A stretch of 50,540 nucleotides of DNA, from positions 1-50,540 of the forward strand of contig JAFGRT010000063.1 of NCBI GenBank assembly GCA_016935015.1, given 5' to 3'. Of this stretch, positions 24,192 to 33,541 are shown one piece after another. The position numbers and the translations under genes are program-made. The notes beneath the pieces are model-generated. The model saw nothing but the letters and a program-made list of their open reading frames with translations, was not told where the DNA came from and searched no databases. Origin of the DNA: Acidobacteriota bacterium. Its GTDB lineage: Bacteria > Acidobacteriota > JAAYUB01. Each line of letters begins with the position of its first letter. Position 1 is the stretch's first letter.

Positions 24192-25019
24192 TTACTGATT
24201 GATCCGCACCCAGGTGCAGGTTGAACTGGGATCAACGCAGAATCCCTTGGCGCTGTTGTAGTCAGGAGAAAATCGAACTTCGTAGAAACCGGAACCACCA
24301 CTAAACGTGTAGTCGATGCGGAAGGTTCCACTCTGGGTAAAATAAGCCGGACCTTTGGCACTTCCCAACCCGCTCTCCTGTGCGAAGTACGTACCATCTG
24401 CGGTGGCAGTGATGGTCCAGGTGCTGACCCTGTTATTGATTGTATTGTGCCATGATCCCACCGGGCTTCCACTTGAGGAGGTAATGTTTCCATTCCATGG
24501 CATCGAAGATTCAACTTGCCCTTTTACGTTGAAATTAACCATGGTGTTGGCCTTGTATCGTCTCGCGATCCCCTTGGCGTCGGGCAGATCCATGTCGTAG
24601 GCAATAACGCCGGAGACCACCCCGCTATCATACCCGAATGTCACAGGTGAAAGCTTGGCGAAGGAAATCCACGTGCTGGAATATACGATGCGCATTCTTG
24701 TTTCGCTGCAGATGAACCCTCTCAGGACTCCCCCCGCTCGCTCGAATTCAATCACGGTATTGCCTGCAAAACAGATGGATGTCGTGCTGTTCCATATCTT
24801 GAGATGGGTGTCGACGGCCAGGGTACCGATTTTCACGCCACCGTCAAAATCGTCAATAGTAATTTGTCCCATCTTAAATAGTATTGTCCCGGATTGCCAT
24901 CCGACGGGCCTCACTCTTGTGTCGTTTGGAAGTAGTTTTACAGTGACTGCTTCAACCTGACCTGCCCAGGTTATCAATGCAAGGGAACTCAACACAGATA
25001 GAATAAATACTTTTTTCAT
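24192..25019 (-). CDS. Secreted hypothetical protein, beta-rich, atypically AT-rich
   Basis: This 275-residue protein has a clear signal peptide (residues 1-24, cleavage after QVEA-like sequence). The rest is beta-rich with many Ser/Thr/Gly (for example GSGFYEVRFSPDYNSAKGF) and two cysteines near the C terminus in FCVDPSSTCTW. I recognise no domain. AAGGAG lies five bases before the ATG. Base composition is visibly lower in GC (about half, against roughly two thirds nearby). The IS630 element abuts its 3' end, and dispersed repeats lie on both sides. These are signs of recent acquisition. Confidence 0.75.
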   Translation of the reverse strand: MKKVFILSVLSSLALITWAGQVEAVTVKLLPNDTRVRPVGWQSGTILFKMGQITIDDFDGGVKIGTLAVDTHLKIWNSTTSICFAGNTVIEFERAGGVLRGFICSETRMRIVYSSTWISFAKLSPVTFGYDSGVVSGVIAYDMDLPDAKGIARRYKANTMVNFNVKGQVESSMPWNGNITSSSGSPVGSWHNTINNRVSTWTITATADGTYFAQESGLGSAKGPAYFTQSGTFRIDYTFSGGSGFYEVRFSPDYNSAKGFCVDPSSTCTWVRINQ

Positions 25020-25191
25020 CCTTGCTCCTTTGAAATATAAATTGTATCGCTTTGTGGACAGAGCTTCTGTTGGGATTGAAAAGGAAAGGCTCTTTAAGGA
25101 ATTTTCATAAGATCCAGACTGTTTTCTTAGGCTGTTGTCTTCTCATGCTATGATATATTGGGCAATAAAGCTAGACAATTACGAGGCTATT

Positions 25192-25612
25192 GTGACAAAG
25201 CCTGGCACCGTTGCCGAACCGGCGACGGGGCAACGGGGCGATCGGGCGAATCGGCGAAAAACCCTGAAGGCCTCGGGTCAGGTGATCATCCCCGCAGAGA
25301 AGCAGCGTTCGCAGAGATTCCCTGGATGATCCCATCGACAGCCGGCATTCTCCGCGGGATCAACCCAACTTCAGGGTCGACACATTTTCGTGACAAAGCC
25401 TGGCACCATTTTCTTTCTTATTTTCTTTCTTGACATTTGACACTTGACACTGACACCTGCCACCTGAAACCTCTACGTGACAGAGCCTGGCACCGTCTCG
25501 ATGAATCGGTGATAGCGCGACAAGGCGAATTGGCGAGAGGACAACATGACTATCGTTCCGTCGACCGTATTCCAATCCAAATTGACACACTTTTGTGACA
25601 AAGCCTGGCACC
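25192..25612 (+). repeat. Cluster of four copies of the 18-mer GTGACARAGCCTGGCACC
   Basis: The four direct copies are spaced 198, 87 and 118 bases apart (start to start). Copies at 25192, 25390 and 25595 read GACAAAG; the copy at 25477 reads GACAGAG, like copy 1 at 22964. Each is followed by a different simple-sequence tract. Spacing and intervening sequence are irregular, so this is not a CRISPR array. Confidence 0.85.
25408..25431 (+). repeat. Perfect tandem duplication of a pyrimidine-rich 12-mer
   Basis: ATTTTCTTTCTT occurs twice in direct succession, followed by three to four degenerate TTGACAC units (about 25430-25456). This tract sits between two copies of the 18-mer. Confidence 0.8.
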
Positions 25613-25805
25613 ATCAAACCGAGCGGGCGAACGGGCGACGGGGCGAATCGGCGACCGGGTGACTGAATGAACATTTTGCTCGTCATGCCCCGACTTTATC
25701 ATTGTCCTTTCCATCTTTTTGAGGGGATGATGTTTATGGCCCGCAACGCCACTGTTTTCAGCGCGGATCAAAGCGGATCAGGCCCATCGATACGAGAGGC
25801 GGCGT

Positions 25806-27098
25806 TCAGGAGTGGCCGCGCAGGATGTCGCGGATGCGCCAGGTGCCCAGGAACGGGGCGTTCATGTGACCGTCCCAGGCCGCCTCGGCGAATTTGCCCG
25901 AATCCAAGACATAAAACAGCCATTCGTTTAGATAATCCAGATTTTCCTGCGGGAAGCCGGCGCCCACGTGCTGCAGCCAGCGCTGGTTCTCCTTTTCATG
26001 CGCACCGACGGGCGGACTGGTGATGATGGGCAGGCCCAGGGCGGCGTAGAAGGTTAACTCCGACGGTTTGGTCCACAAGATGTCTGTGACGCGCAGGACT
26101 TCATCCATACGGGCGAAATACTTAAATTTTCCAGGGGCGTAGACGATCTCCACGCTGTCGGCCAGCCCCAGATCGGCCAACTCGCTCCGGAAATAATTAT
26201 GCACGTCCATGCGGATACCCGCCACCAGGTTGATCCGGACCTCCTGCCGGTTTAGGTGCTCCCGCAGCACTTTGACGATGCCGATGCCGATTTCGCGTTG
26301 GGCCCCGGCGCCGCCCACCATGTACGTGATAGTCAGCGGCCGCGAGACGGGTAAATTGACGTTATCGATACCCAGGGTGGCTGCCAGGATGGGCAGGTAC
26401 TTGGCGGCGAAGGCGCCCTTTGGGTCAAGCTGGGGCAGGCGAGCGCCCAGGTCGTGCTTAATAAGGGAGCCTTCCCGGTCGCCGGTCAGTTCATCGGGCA
26501 GGGGGAAACCGGTCATGACGATGCGCTCGGCGGGGATTCCATACTGGCGCAATCGGGTCTGGGCATGGCGCGAGGGCGCCAGGTAGATGATCCTCGATTT
26601 TTGCGGATGGGCGGACACCCAGACCCGGTTGATATCCGTATCCGTCACCACACAGAAGACGTTTTCCAGTCCGAGGTAATCGGCCGCCAGGGCCGGGATG
26701 AAATGGGTGGTCAGGATGGGGAGCGACGGCCGGCGGATGTACTCCACCAGACTGGCACACAGGCCCTTGCGGATTTTGCGGCGCAGAAACAGGGCGGCCA
26801 GGGTCGGCTTGGACAGATCCTTGAAGGGGAAGAAGGGCGAGATGGACTGCAGCCGGTCGTAGAGGTTAAACAGCCGGCGCCCGAACAGCGGCAGGTTTTT
26901 TAGTCGCGAGATCCCTTCGTAAAAGCCGCGGGCGTTCTCCCAGTAGCGCCGCTCCCGGGGTGAGATGATCTGGTCGTTGTTGGCGGTGATGATCCGTTCA
27001 TGGGCCATGTCCCGGAAGGGATAGGCCGCCCGCTGGTGGCCGTAGCCCATGTCCACCGAAACAATCCAGGCCTTTTCATCCGTCGGGGGAGTGGTCAT
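25806..27098 (-). CDS. Glycosyltransferase, MGDG-synthase/GT28-like
   Basis: This 430-residue cytoplasmic or peripheral protein begins with VSVDMGYGHQRAAYPF (about 13-28). That is the G-x-GH-xx-A motif of MGDG synthase and MurG-like GT-B enzymes. A C-terminal half with VGGAGAQREIGIGIVKVL and WTKPSELTFYAALGLPII fits the sugar-nucleotide-binding lobe. It probably transfers a hexose to a lipid, although the acceptor is not evident. It has no signal or membrane helix. TAGGA lies about nine bases before the ATG. It is transcribed away from the next gene, with a 186-base divergent spacer. Confidence 0.7.
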   Translation of the reverse strand: MTTPPTDEKAWIVSVDMGYGHQRAAYPFRDMAHERIITANNDQIISPRERRYWENARGFYEGISRLKNLPLFGRRLFNLYDRLQSISPFFPFKDLSKPTLAALFLRRKIRKGLCASLVEYIRRPSLPILTTHFIPALAADYLGLENVFCVVTDTDINRVWVSAHPQKSRIIYLAPSRHAQTRLRQYGIPAERIVMTGFPLPDELTGDREGSLIKHDLGARLPQLDPKGAFAAKYLPILAATLGIDNVNLPVSRPLTITYMVGGAGAQREIGIGIVKVLREHLNRQEVRINLVAGIRMDVHNYFRSELADLGLADSVEIVYAPGKFKYFARMDEVLRVTDILWTKPSELTFYAALGLPIITSPPVGAHEKENQRWLQHVGAGFPQENLDYLNEWLFYVLDSGKFAEAAWDGHMNAPFLGTWRIRDILRGHS

Positions 27099-27148
27099 AT
27101 GGTGTTATCCTACTCCATTTTTTGAAACAGGCCAACTGTAACATCCAG

Positions 27149-27239
27149 TTTAACGCTGATTATTCAGGTTCAGATGGAAAATCCCGGCGGCAGCGATTGG
27201 GCCACATGATCCGTGGCAATATTTTCAATCAGCGCTAAA
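27149..27239. repeat. Inverted repeat in the divergent spacer
   Basis: TTTAACGCTGATT (27149-27161) and AATCAGCGCTAAA (27227-27239) are complementary at 12 of 13 positions, with 65 bases between. The repeat may be an operator pair or a cruciform; the spacer also holds the promoters of the two flanking genes. Confidence 0.6.
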
Positions 27240-27284
27240 ATGAAAACGACCGGCGAAGACCGGAATCTGCTGCGGAGGTGACGC

Positions 27285-27731
27285 ATGACCGAGCAACCGC
27301 CTGATCTGATGGTGGAGTATGAATGGTGCGAGGGGACGATACCGCCGCCGGACTACTACGAGTACACCATCCGGATCGGGCCCGGTCCGCACGGTGTCGT
27401 CCTGTTCCGGCCCGATTATCCGTCCCACGATCCGCCCGAATGGGCCGTCCCGTTCGACGTGACCGCCGACGAGCTGTCGGCCTTGTGGGCGGAGCTGGCG
27501 GCAGCGGGCCTTCTCTCGGGCCGGTCCTGGCCGGCCCGGGAAGACCACGCTGTCGGCGGGAGCCTGGAGCGGGTGACGGTGGCACAGGCCGGGCGGCCGG
27601 TGACCGTCCCCTGGCGGCCGGCCGAGCCGGAGCGCCTGGCCCCGCTGTACCGCTTCCTGCGTTCTCTTGTTCCGGAGCCGCTGTGGCGCGATCTCCGGGC
27701 GCGGCACGAGGCCTATGGACGTACGTCCTGA
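27285..27731 (+). CDS. Hypothetical protein (148 aa)
   Basis: This protein is not recognised. It opens with a beta-rich segment (MVEYEWCEGTIPPPDYYEYTIRI, then GVVLFRPDYPSH), followed by a helix (TADELSALWAELAAAGLL) and a C-terminal helical region (APLYRFLRSLVPEPLWRDLRARHEAY). It has no signal peptide. GGAGG lies six bases before the ATG, and its third-position GC is high, so it is a convincing gene. It precedes the DUF5916 gene by 111 bases on the same strand. Confidence 0.75.
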   Translation: MTEQPPDLMVEYEWCEGTIPPPDYYEYTIRIGPGPHGVVLFRPDYPSHDPPEWAVPFDVTADELSALWAELAAAGLLSGRSWPAREDHAVGGSLERVTVAQAGRPVTVPWRPAEPERLAPLYRFLRSLVPEPLWRDLRARHEAYGRTS

Positions 27732-27842
27732 AGGCTGCTCCTGCGTCTTCCATCCTGATTTCGCATTTGGATTTACTGGGCGATATGGTATTTTATGCCG
27801 GAGACAGTCCATGGGACAAAAAGAGTAACGGGAGGCCACTCG

Positions 27843-29900
27843 ATGCGGATCTATCGGCTGATGCTCGGCCTCCTGTTCGGCGCCATCATCCTGGCCGGGG
27901 ATGGCTATCCGGCGCTGGACCGAACGCTGTCCACCCGGCGGCTGGCCGCGGCGCCGGTCATCGACGGTGTTCCCGAGCCGGAAATCTGGGCGGACGTGCC
28001 CGTGTCCGGTGGTTTCGTGCAGCATGAGCCCGATCGCGGCCAGCCGGCGACGGCCGAGACTTTCGTCCGCGTCGGCTTTGATGAAACCCACCTGTATGTG
28101 CTGGTGGAATGTCGCGATCCGTCACCCGGCCGTATCGCCGCGGCTGTCACCCAGCGGGACGGCGACCTGGAAGACGAAGATGCCGTCGTGATCATGCTGG
28201 ACACCTTCCTCGACCGCAACACCGGCTACCTGTTCGGCACCAATGTGCTGGGTACCCAGTACGACAGCCGCCTGGCCGACAATGGCCGCACCGAGGACCA
28301 CCGGTGGGACGGCGTGTGGCAGTGCGCCGCCGCCCGCACGTCCACCGGCTGGAGCGCCGAGTTCGCCATCCCGTTCCGCACCCTCCGCTTCACGGGAGGG
28401 GCCGACACGGTGTGGGGCCTGAATGTCATTCGCGGTTATCCGCGCCGGCTGGAAACGGCTGTCTGGAGCGGGCCGGCGGAGGAAATCTTCCGCGTGGCCG
28501 CCTTCGGGCACCTGACAGGTCTGGAACCTGGCCTCGACCGCGGCCAGCGGTACGACATCATCCCCTACGGCCTGGTGCGTCTGCAGCAAGGGAAGAAAAC
28601 AACCGCAGATGCCGGCGTCGACCTGCGCTACCGGTTGCGCAACGATGTGAGCGTCGAGTTCACCGTCAATCCCGATTTCGCCACAGTGGAAGCCGACCAG
28701 GAGCAGATCAACCTCACCCGTTTCGAGCTGTTCATTCCGGAGAAACGGCCCTTTTTCCAGGAAGGCACGGAGCTGTACCAGCAGCGTGTCACCCAGTTCT
28801 ACAGCCGCCGCATCGGGGAAATCCCCTGGGGTGCCAAGTTCAACGGGAAATTCGGCGGTTGGGAAATGGCCTTTCTGACGGCGGCCAGCGATCCGCAGGC
28901 CGGGACGGACGGTCTGGACGACGAGGGAAGAAATGCATATTATTCCGTCTTTCGTCTGAAAAAAGTGATCATCGGCTCCTCCAATGTCGGCCTGCTGCTG
29001 GCCAATCGCTATTGGGAAGGCGACAACCGCGGCTCCATCGGGGCCGACATGACCCTATTCTTTACGGATACGCTGGGCATGACCGCCCAGTTCGTGCGCG
29101 CCCACGGGCCGGAAAACGACGGAAAAACCACCTGGTTCGTCCGGCCCGCCTACGACAGCTCGACCACCCATTTTCATGTCCGTTACTCCCACTGGGACAA
29201 GGACCTGAAAGAAAACATGAACGTTATCGGCTTCATCCGCGATGATGACCGTCGGGAGGCGGATACCAATTTTTCCCGGACCTTCTGGTTGGCGCACCCA
29301 TTCTTTGACAGCGGCACCACTTCCAATAACTTCAACATTTACTGGAGCCAACAGGGAACCCTGCGCAGCTGGGAGTTCGAGTCATCAAACGAGCTGAAAC
29401 TGGCCAGCAACTGGAACATTGACCTGTCGGTCACCGAAGAGTTCAAGCGCTATGAAAAGGACTTCCGCAACCGGCTCATCTCTTTCGGGCCAGAGTATGA
29501 CAACCGACGGGGAACCTCGGTGGGCGTCGAGTGCGGTTTCGGGCGCAATTACGACAGCGACCTGCGGCTGCTGGGCGCGGATGTCGAGATCAAGCTCACG
29601 GACAAATGGAAAGTAGAATACGGGCTGACCCGCCTGTGGCTGTCGCCCGATCCGGACAGGGAGTCCACCTGGATCCATGTGCTGCGCAGCCAGTATTACT
29701 TTCACCGTGACCTTTACGTGAAACTGTTTTTCCAAACCAACTCCGTAATTTCCAAGGAAAACGTCCAGACGGTCTTTGTCTGGCGGTTCCTGCCGCCTTT
29801 CGGCGCTTTCCAGCTGGCGTACCAATACGGCACGTCCGCCCTGGGCACCGAATCGGCGCAGGGGCATACCCTTTTCAGCAAACTGTCGTGGCTGTTCTGA
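27843..29900 (+). CDS. Outer-membrane DUF5916 protein with CBM9-like N-terminal domain
   Basis: This 685-residue secreted protein has a signal peptide (about 1-23). A carbohydrate-binding-family-9-like beta-sandwich (about 28-215) contains APVIDGVPEPEIWADVP and FGTNVLGTQYDSR. A DUF5916 barrel-like region runs to the end, including the conserved block PDFATVEADQEQINLTRFE and EKRPFFQEGTELY. It ends in an aromatic residue (KLSWLF), as outer-membrane barrels do. The family's function is unknown; membership in carbohydrate or peptide uptake has been suggested by context in other genomes. GGGAGG lies eight bases before the ATG at 27843, which I prefer to an upstream in-frame start because the signal peptide begins here. 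Confidence 0.85.
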   Translation: MRIYRLMLGLLFGAIILAGDGYPALDRTLSTRRLAAAPVIDGVPEPEIWADVPVSGGFVQHEPDRGQPATAETFVRVGFDETHLYVLVECRDPSPGRIAAAVTQRDGDLEDEDAVVIMLDTFLDRNTGYLFGTNVLGTQYDSRLADNGRTEDHRWDGVWQCAAARTSTGWSAEFAIPFRTLRFTGGADTVWGLNVIRGYPRRLETAVWSGPAEEIFRVAAFGHLTGLEPGLDRGQRYDIIPYGLVRLQQGKKTTADAGVDLRYRLRNDVSVEFTVNPDFATVEADQEQINLTRFELFIPEKRPFFQEGTELYQQRVTQFYSRRIGEIPWGAKFNGKFGGWEMAFLTAASDPQAGTDGLDDEGRNAYYSVFRLKKVIIGSSNVGLLLANRYWEGDNRGSIGADMTLFFTDTLGMTAQFVRAHGPENDGKTTWFVRPAYDSSTTHFHVRYSHWDKDLKENMNVIGFIRDDDRREADTNFSRTFWLAHPFFDSGTTSNNFNIYWSQQGTLRSWEFESSNELKLASNWNIDLSVTEEFKRYEKDFRNRLISFGPEYDNRRGTSVGVECGFGRNYDSDLRLLGADVEIKLTDKWKVEYGLTRLWLSPDPDRESTWIHVLRSQYYFHRDLYVKLFFQTNSVISKENVQTVFVWRFLPPFGAFQLAYQYGTSALGTESAQGHTLFSKLSWLF

Positions 29901-29980
29901 ACGGCCTGATCGGTTCCGTTATCTACGAAGAAGTTGATTTTCAAAAAATTTCTACGGATGGCTGATCGGCCGGCTGCGAA

Positions 29981-30013
29981 ACCGGGCCCTGTACGCTGGC
30001 AACGAGGCCCGGT
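29981..30013. terminator. Possible bidirectional hairpin between convergent genes
   Basis: ACCGGGCC (29981-29988) pairs perfectly with GGCCCGGT (30006-30013) around a 17-base loop. It lies between the convergent DUF5916 and M1 peptidase genes. The long loop and lack of a U-tract make it weak. Confidence 0.35.
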
Positions 30014-30018
30014 CGGAA

Positions 30019-32424
30019 TCAGCGCTTTTTGGTCTGGGTGTCGGCAGACAGAATCCACGCGTTGGGATCCAGTTCCACTTTTTTGGGCGGCGCCGGCAGA
30101 GGAATGCGGAAATCCGTCTGCGGTCCCTGGACGTGCACCGTGCCACGGGCGTACTGATCCTTGTCAAATTCCAGCACCAGCGGCAGGGGCATGAACCAGT
30201 CGTCGGGCGCGTTCTCCTGGTAGACGGTGCCGCTCAGGATCACGCCCTGGTCGCCCTTCTCCAGACGGTACTCCATCCGGTACCTGGGCAGAGGGGTCTG
30301 ATAAACCCATTGCCGGAAAAACCAGTTGAGGTCCGGCAATTTGTATTTCCGGGCAATGGGCGTCTTGACAAAATGCTGATTGGCCGTCGCGATGAACGAT
30401 TCGGTGGTGGCCCACCCGTTGCGATGGCGGACGACGAAATCCCGCATCATCTCAAAGAACGCGTCATCCTTGCCCGTGGCGGGATCGGAGAACAGGAAGT
30501 GCAGCATGCGCAGCACCAGGGCGCCCTTGTCGTAAATCAAGGTGGAATAGGCTTGCAGGGATTCACTGGTGGCCAGCCGATGACCCAGGATCAGCGGACC
30601 AATGTCCACCAGCATGCCCTTGCCGACGCCTGTTTCCGTAAGTGGCGGATCCTTCAGCGAGCGGCGCAGGCTGCCGACGAGCTCCCGCCACGATTCCTTC
30701 TTGTCGCGGAAGGCGGTATACAACACGCCCGAATATTCAGCGAAGCCTTCGCTCAACCACTGATCGCGGTAACTGCGCCAGCCGACGATGCCGCCCCACC
30801 ACTGGTGTGAACTCTCATGAGCGATAAAGGAGTATGTGTACTTGCTGGACCGGTCGGAGCGGGGCAGCAACAGCAGGGAGGGAAATCCCTGCCCCCAGTA
30901 GGTAGGGTAAAAAACCGCGCCGATTTTGGGATAGGGGAAGGGGCCGAACAGAGTATGGAAATACTTGACGGTGTTGCCCAATTCGGCCCGGACGAAGTCC
31001 TCCTTGATATACGTCGCCCATTTGGGCACGGCATAGAACTCCACGGCCACTTCATGATCGTCGAGGGTGATGGTTTCTTCATGCCGTTCCAGCCGGCCGA
31101 CGGAGAACGTGGCCAAGGGCACGGGCTGGTCCATGACCCAGCGGGTTTTCAGGCCGCCCGGATGTTCGGGATCCGCCTCTTCGGACAGCCGCCGGCCGAC
31201 GCTGACCACACGGTGATTGTCCTTGTGCCGGAAGGTGAGGTCGTATCTGGAGCGGTTCAGGTAGCCGCAGCGGGGGTACCAGCAGGTGGTGGACAGCGGA
31301 AAATAGCAGGGCATGTCGGCGTATTCATGCATGAACTCGCCCGCCAGGCGAAATTGCAGTGTCAGCTTATCGCCGGCGGCGGTGGGGGGCAGGAACACCA
31401 GCAGGCCTTTCTGCCACTCCTCCTGCACGAAAGGCAGCTCCGTGCCGTCGGCCAGACGGAGACTCTCCACCTTCATGGCCTTCTTGCGGCGGGTGTCGCT
31501 GTACTCGCTCAGGTTCTCATTGAGCAGGAACGTGGCGGCCCGCAGGTCGGGCGCGGCGACGGTCAGGTCCATGGCGCAGTCCAACCGCAGCATCTTCTCG
31601 CCGTCGTGCAGGTCCACGTCCATGGTGTAGCGCTCGATGGACGTCTGTTCAAACGCGTCGGCGTACTGGGCCTCGCCGCGGGCGTAATCGTCCTGGCTGA
31701 AAAAGGCCAGCCAGACGTCGTTGCCGAACATGGTCTTGTGATAGCGGAATACCAAACCCTTCTCGCCGCCGTTGATGGTGAAGCAGTCGGCGGGGATACG
31801 CTCCTGGTGATCCATCACGAAGGTGAAGCGTTCGCGTCGCCCACCGTCGAACTGGGCGATGAAAAAGCCCGGTTTTTCGTTGTTGAGCATGGATTCCGCC
31901 AGGCGGGCGGCGATGTTGGCACCTGTCTCCTTGATAAGCTGTGAGCCAAATTCCCGGGCCAGTTCCCGGGCCCGTTCGTCCACCGGCACGCCTTCGGCCA
32001 TGGACGGGCCGATGAGATCGAACGTGTCGTCGGTGAAGCGCAGAACGGCCGTCTGGAAATCGGACGTTACGGTGTCCGCCTCGAGCAGTCGCCGCAGGTG
32101 CTCCTTTTCGAACGGGTCGGGCGGCGGTTCGGCGTGGAATGTGCCCCGGCCGATGAACACGGCGCTGTGGATGCCGCCGCTGGTGGGGACTTCGAAAAAG
32201 AAGCGCCCGCTGAAGGTCATGGTGACCCGGTCGCGGGTCAGGGTCAGGTTTTCCACGGCCGCCGAAGCACCCGACAGCTGAAACTGCTGCAGCTGGGCGT
32301 AGAGCTCGGGGCCGGCCGGGTCCACCGTGCCGGCATACGCCCGGGAAACGGTCGTCGCCGGATCCAAGGCGATCCAACCAACGACCAACAGGCAGATCCA
32401 TACGGCATGAATGTGCTGTCTCAT
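30019..32424 (-). CDS. Secreted M1-family zinc metallopeptidase (gluzincin)
   Basis: This 801-residue protein has a signal peptide (about 1-31). A long N-terminal region (to about 260) is not typical of M1. Then come the M1 N-terminal beta domain and a catalytic domain with zinc motif H536-E-S-S-H540 and, 18 residues on, E559 in WLSEGFAEYSG. The zinc ligands and catalytic Glu537 are intact. The usual GxMEN exopeptidase motif is not evident (GQGFPSLLLLP at that position), so aminopeptidase activity is uncertain. AGGAGG lies about ten bases before the ATG at 32422-32424. It has its own -10 box upstream and follows hemB after 142 bases. Confidence 0.88.
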   Translation of the reverse strand: MRQHIHAVWICLLVVGWIALDPATTVSRAYAGTVDPAGPELYAQLQQFQLSGASAAVENLTLTRDRVTMTFSGRFFFEVPTSGGIHSAVFIGRGTFHAEPPPDPFEKEHLRRLLEADTVTSDFQTAVLRFTDDTFDLIGPSMAEGVPVDERARELAREFGSQLIKETGANIAARLAESMLNNEKPGFFIAQFDGGRRERFTFVMDHQERIPADCFTINGGEKGLVFRYHKTMFGNDVWLAFFSQDDYARGEAQYADAFEQTSIERYTMDVDLHDGEKMLRLDCAMDLTVAAPDLRAATFLLNENLSEYSDTRRKKAMKVESLRLADGTELPFVQEEWQKGLLVFLPPTAAGDKLTLQFRLAGEFMHEYADMPCYFPLSTTCWYPRCGYLNRSRYDLTFRHKDNHRVVSVGRRLSEEADPEHPGGLKTRWVMDQPVPLATFSVGRLERHEETITLDDHEVAVEFYAVPKWATYIKEDFVRAELGNTVKYFHTLFGPFPYPKIGAVFYPTYWGQGFPSLLLLPRSDRSSKYTYSFIAHESSHQWWGGIVGWRSYRDQWLSEGFAEYSGVLYTAFRDKKESWRELVGSLRRSLKDPPLTETGVGKGMLVDIGPLILGHRLATSESLQAYSTLIYDKGALVLRMLHFLFSDPATGKDDAFFEMMRDFVVRHRNGWATTESFIATANQHFVKTPIARKYKLPDLNWFFRQWVYQTPLPRYRMEYRLEKGDQGVILSGTVYQENAPDDWFMPLPLVLEFDKDQYARGTVHVQGPQTDFRIPLPAPPKKVELDPNAWILSADTQTKKR

Positions 32425-32460
32425 GACGAGTCTTCCTCCTGAAGTATGATGGTGGAGAGA

Positions 32461-32466
32461 ATTATA
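32461..32466 (-). promoter_or_regulatory. Consensus -10 box for the M1 peptidase gene
   Basis: On the minus strand TATAAT occurs 37 bases before the start codon, within the otherwise empty gap after hemB. The hexamer 18 bases upstream (CTGCCG) is a poor -35. This suggests the peptidase is transcribed separately from the heme operon. Confidence 0.5.
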
Positions 32467-32566
32467 CACGAAACAGTGGGGTGACGGCAGATTTTTTCCT
32501 GAGATGGATGCCGTCGGATGGCGAAGCCCGGCCGAAACCGCCACCGGTCCCGGCCGGAAGGAAGGT

Positions 32567-33541
32567 TTATCGGCCAAGCCAGGCGGCTACGTCGCGGGTG
32601 TGGTAGGAGAGGATCAGCTGCGCGCCGGCCCGTTTCATGGCGGTGAGGGTTTCCATGACGATGCGCGGCTCGTCCAGCCAGCCCCGGGCGGCAGCGGCCT
32701 TGATCATGGAATATTCACCGCTGACGTTGTAGCAGGCCACCGGCACGTCGAACGTGTCGCGGACGGCCCGGATGACGTCCATGTAAGCCAGGGCCGGTTT
32801 GACCATGACCAGGTCGGCACCTTCCAGGATATCCAGTTCCACCTCGCGCAACGCCTCGCGGACGTTGGCCGGATCCATCTGGTATGAGCGGCGGTCGCCG
32901 AACTGAGGCGCGCTTTCGGCGGCGTCACGGAAGGGGCCGTAGTACGCCGAAGCGTACTTGGCGGCGTAGGACATGATGGGCACATGGGCGAAACCGTGCT
33001 CGTCCAGCGCTTCGCGGATGGCACCCACCCGGCCGTCCATCATGTCTGACGGCGCCACCATATGGGCGCCGGCCGTCACCTGGCTCACGGCGGTGCGGGC
33101 CAGCAATTCCAGGGTGGGATCGTTCAGTATCCTCTCCCCCTCGATCATACCGCAATGGCCGTGGGACGTGTATTCGCACAAGCAGATATCGCCGATGATG
33201 AGCAACTCCGGCACCGCCCGGGCGATGGCGGCCATGGCCTGCTGGATGATGCCGTTTTCGGCCCAGGCGCCACTGCCATGGGGATCCTTTTGTGCCGGAA
33301 TCCCGAACAAGATGACGGCGCGGACGCCGGCATCCGCCAGGCGCTTGCATTCTTCCACCAGCTCCTTGACGGAATAGCGGTACTGGCCGGGCATGGAGGA
33401 AATCTCCTCCCTGCCGCTGAGCCCTTCCACCACGAAGAGCGGCATGACCAGGTCGTTGAGAGTCAGCAGATTTTCGCGCACCAGGTCGCGCACGATGTTG
33501 TGCTCGCGCAGGCGGCGCAGGCGGGTTACAGGAAAATTCAT
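32567..33541 (-). CDS. hemB: Porphobilinogen synthase (delta-aminolevulinic acid dehydratase)
   Basis: This 324-residue enzyme condenses two 5-aminolevulinates to porphobilinogen. The zinc site is of the Cys type, with C120, C122 and C130 in [13 protein letters not shown]. The two active-site lysines are K195 ([13 protein letters not shown]) and K248 (MVKPA). Everything needed for catalysis is present and the length is normal. It is the last hem gene in the operon and is separated from the others by the two-component genes; the gap to the response regulator is 69 bases. Confidence 0.97.
   Translation of the reverse strand: MNFPVTRLRRLREHNIVRDLVRENLLTLNDLVMPLFVVEGLSGREEISSMPGQYRYSVKELVEECKRLADAGVRAVILFGIPAQKDPHGSGAWAENGIIQQAMAAIARAVPELLIIGDICLCEYTSHGHCGMIEGERILNDPTLELLARTAVSQVTAGAHMVAPSDMMDGRVGAIREALDEHGFAHVPIMSYAAKYASAYYGPFRDAAESAPQFGDRRSYQMDPANVREALREVELDILEGADLVMVKPALAYMDVIRAVRDTFDVPVACYNVSGEYSMIKAAAARGWLDEPRIVMETLTAMKRAGAQLILSYHTRDVAAWLGR

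Larger units (their letters stand above)
25020..25805. other. Repeat-rich non-coding region (786 bases)
   Basis: No gene is supported here. The region holds four copies of the 18-mer GTGACARAGCCTGGCACC at 25192-25209, 25390-25407, 25477-25494 and 25595-25612, all on the plus strand. After three of them come GC-rich tracts of degenerate 7-8 base units of the type GGCGAACG (about 25216-25262, 25500-25545 and 25618-25665). After 25390-25407 there is a perfect tandem 12-mer and then degenerate TTGACAC units. The first part (25020-25140) is AT-rich and should hold the promoter of the secreted-protein gene; TACAAT (minus, 25041-25046) is a possible -10. Confidence 0.7.

Noticed and set aside
25192-25612. 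The repeated 18-mers as a CRISPR array.
   Set aside because: Spacing is irregular (69-180 bases between copies), the units are short and followed by simple-sequence tracts, and no cas genes are nearby.
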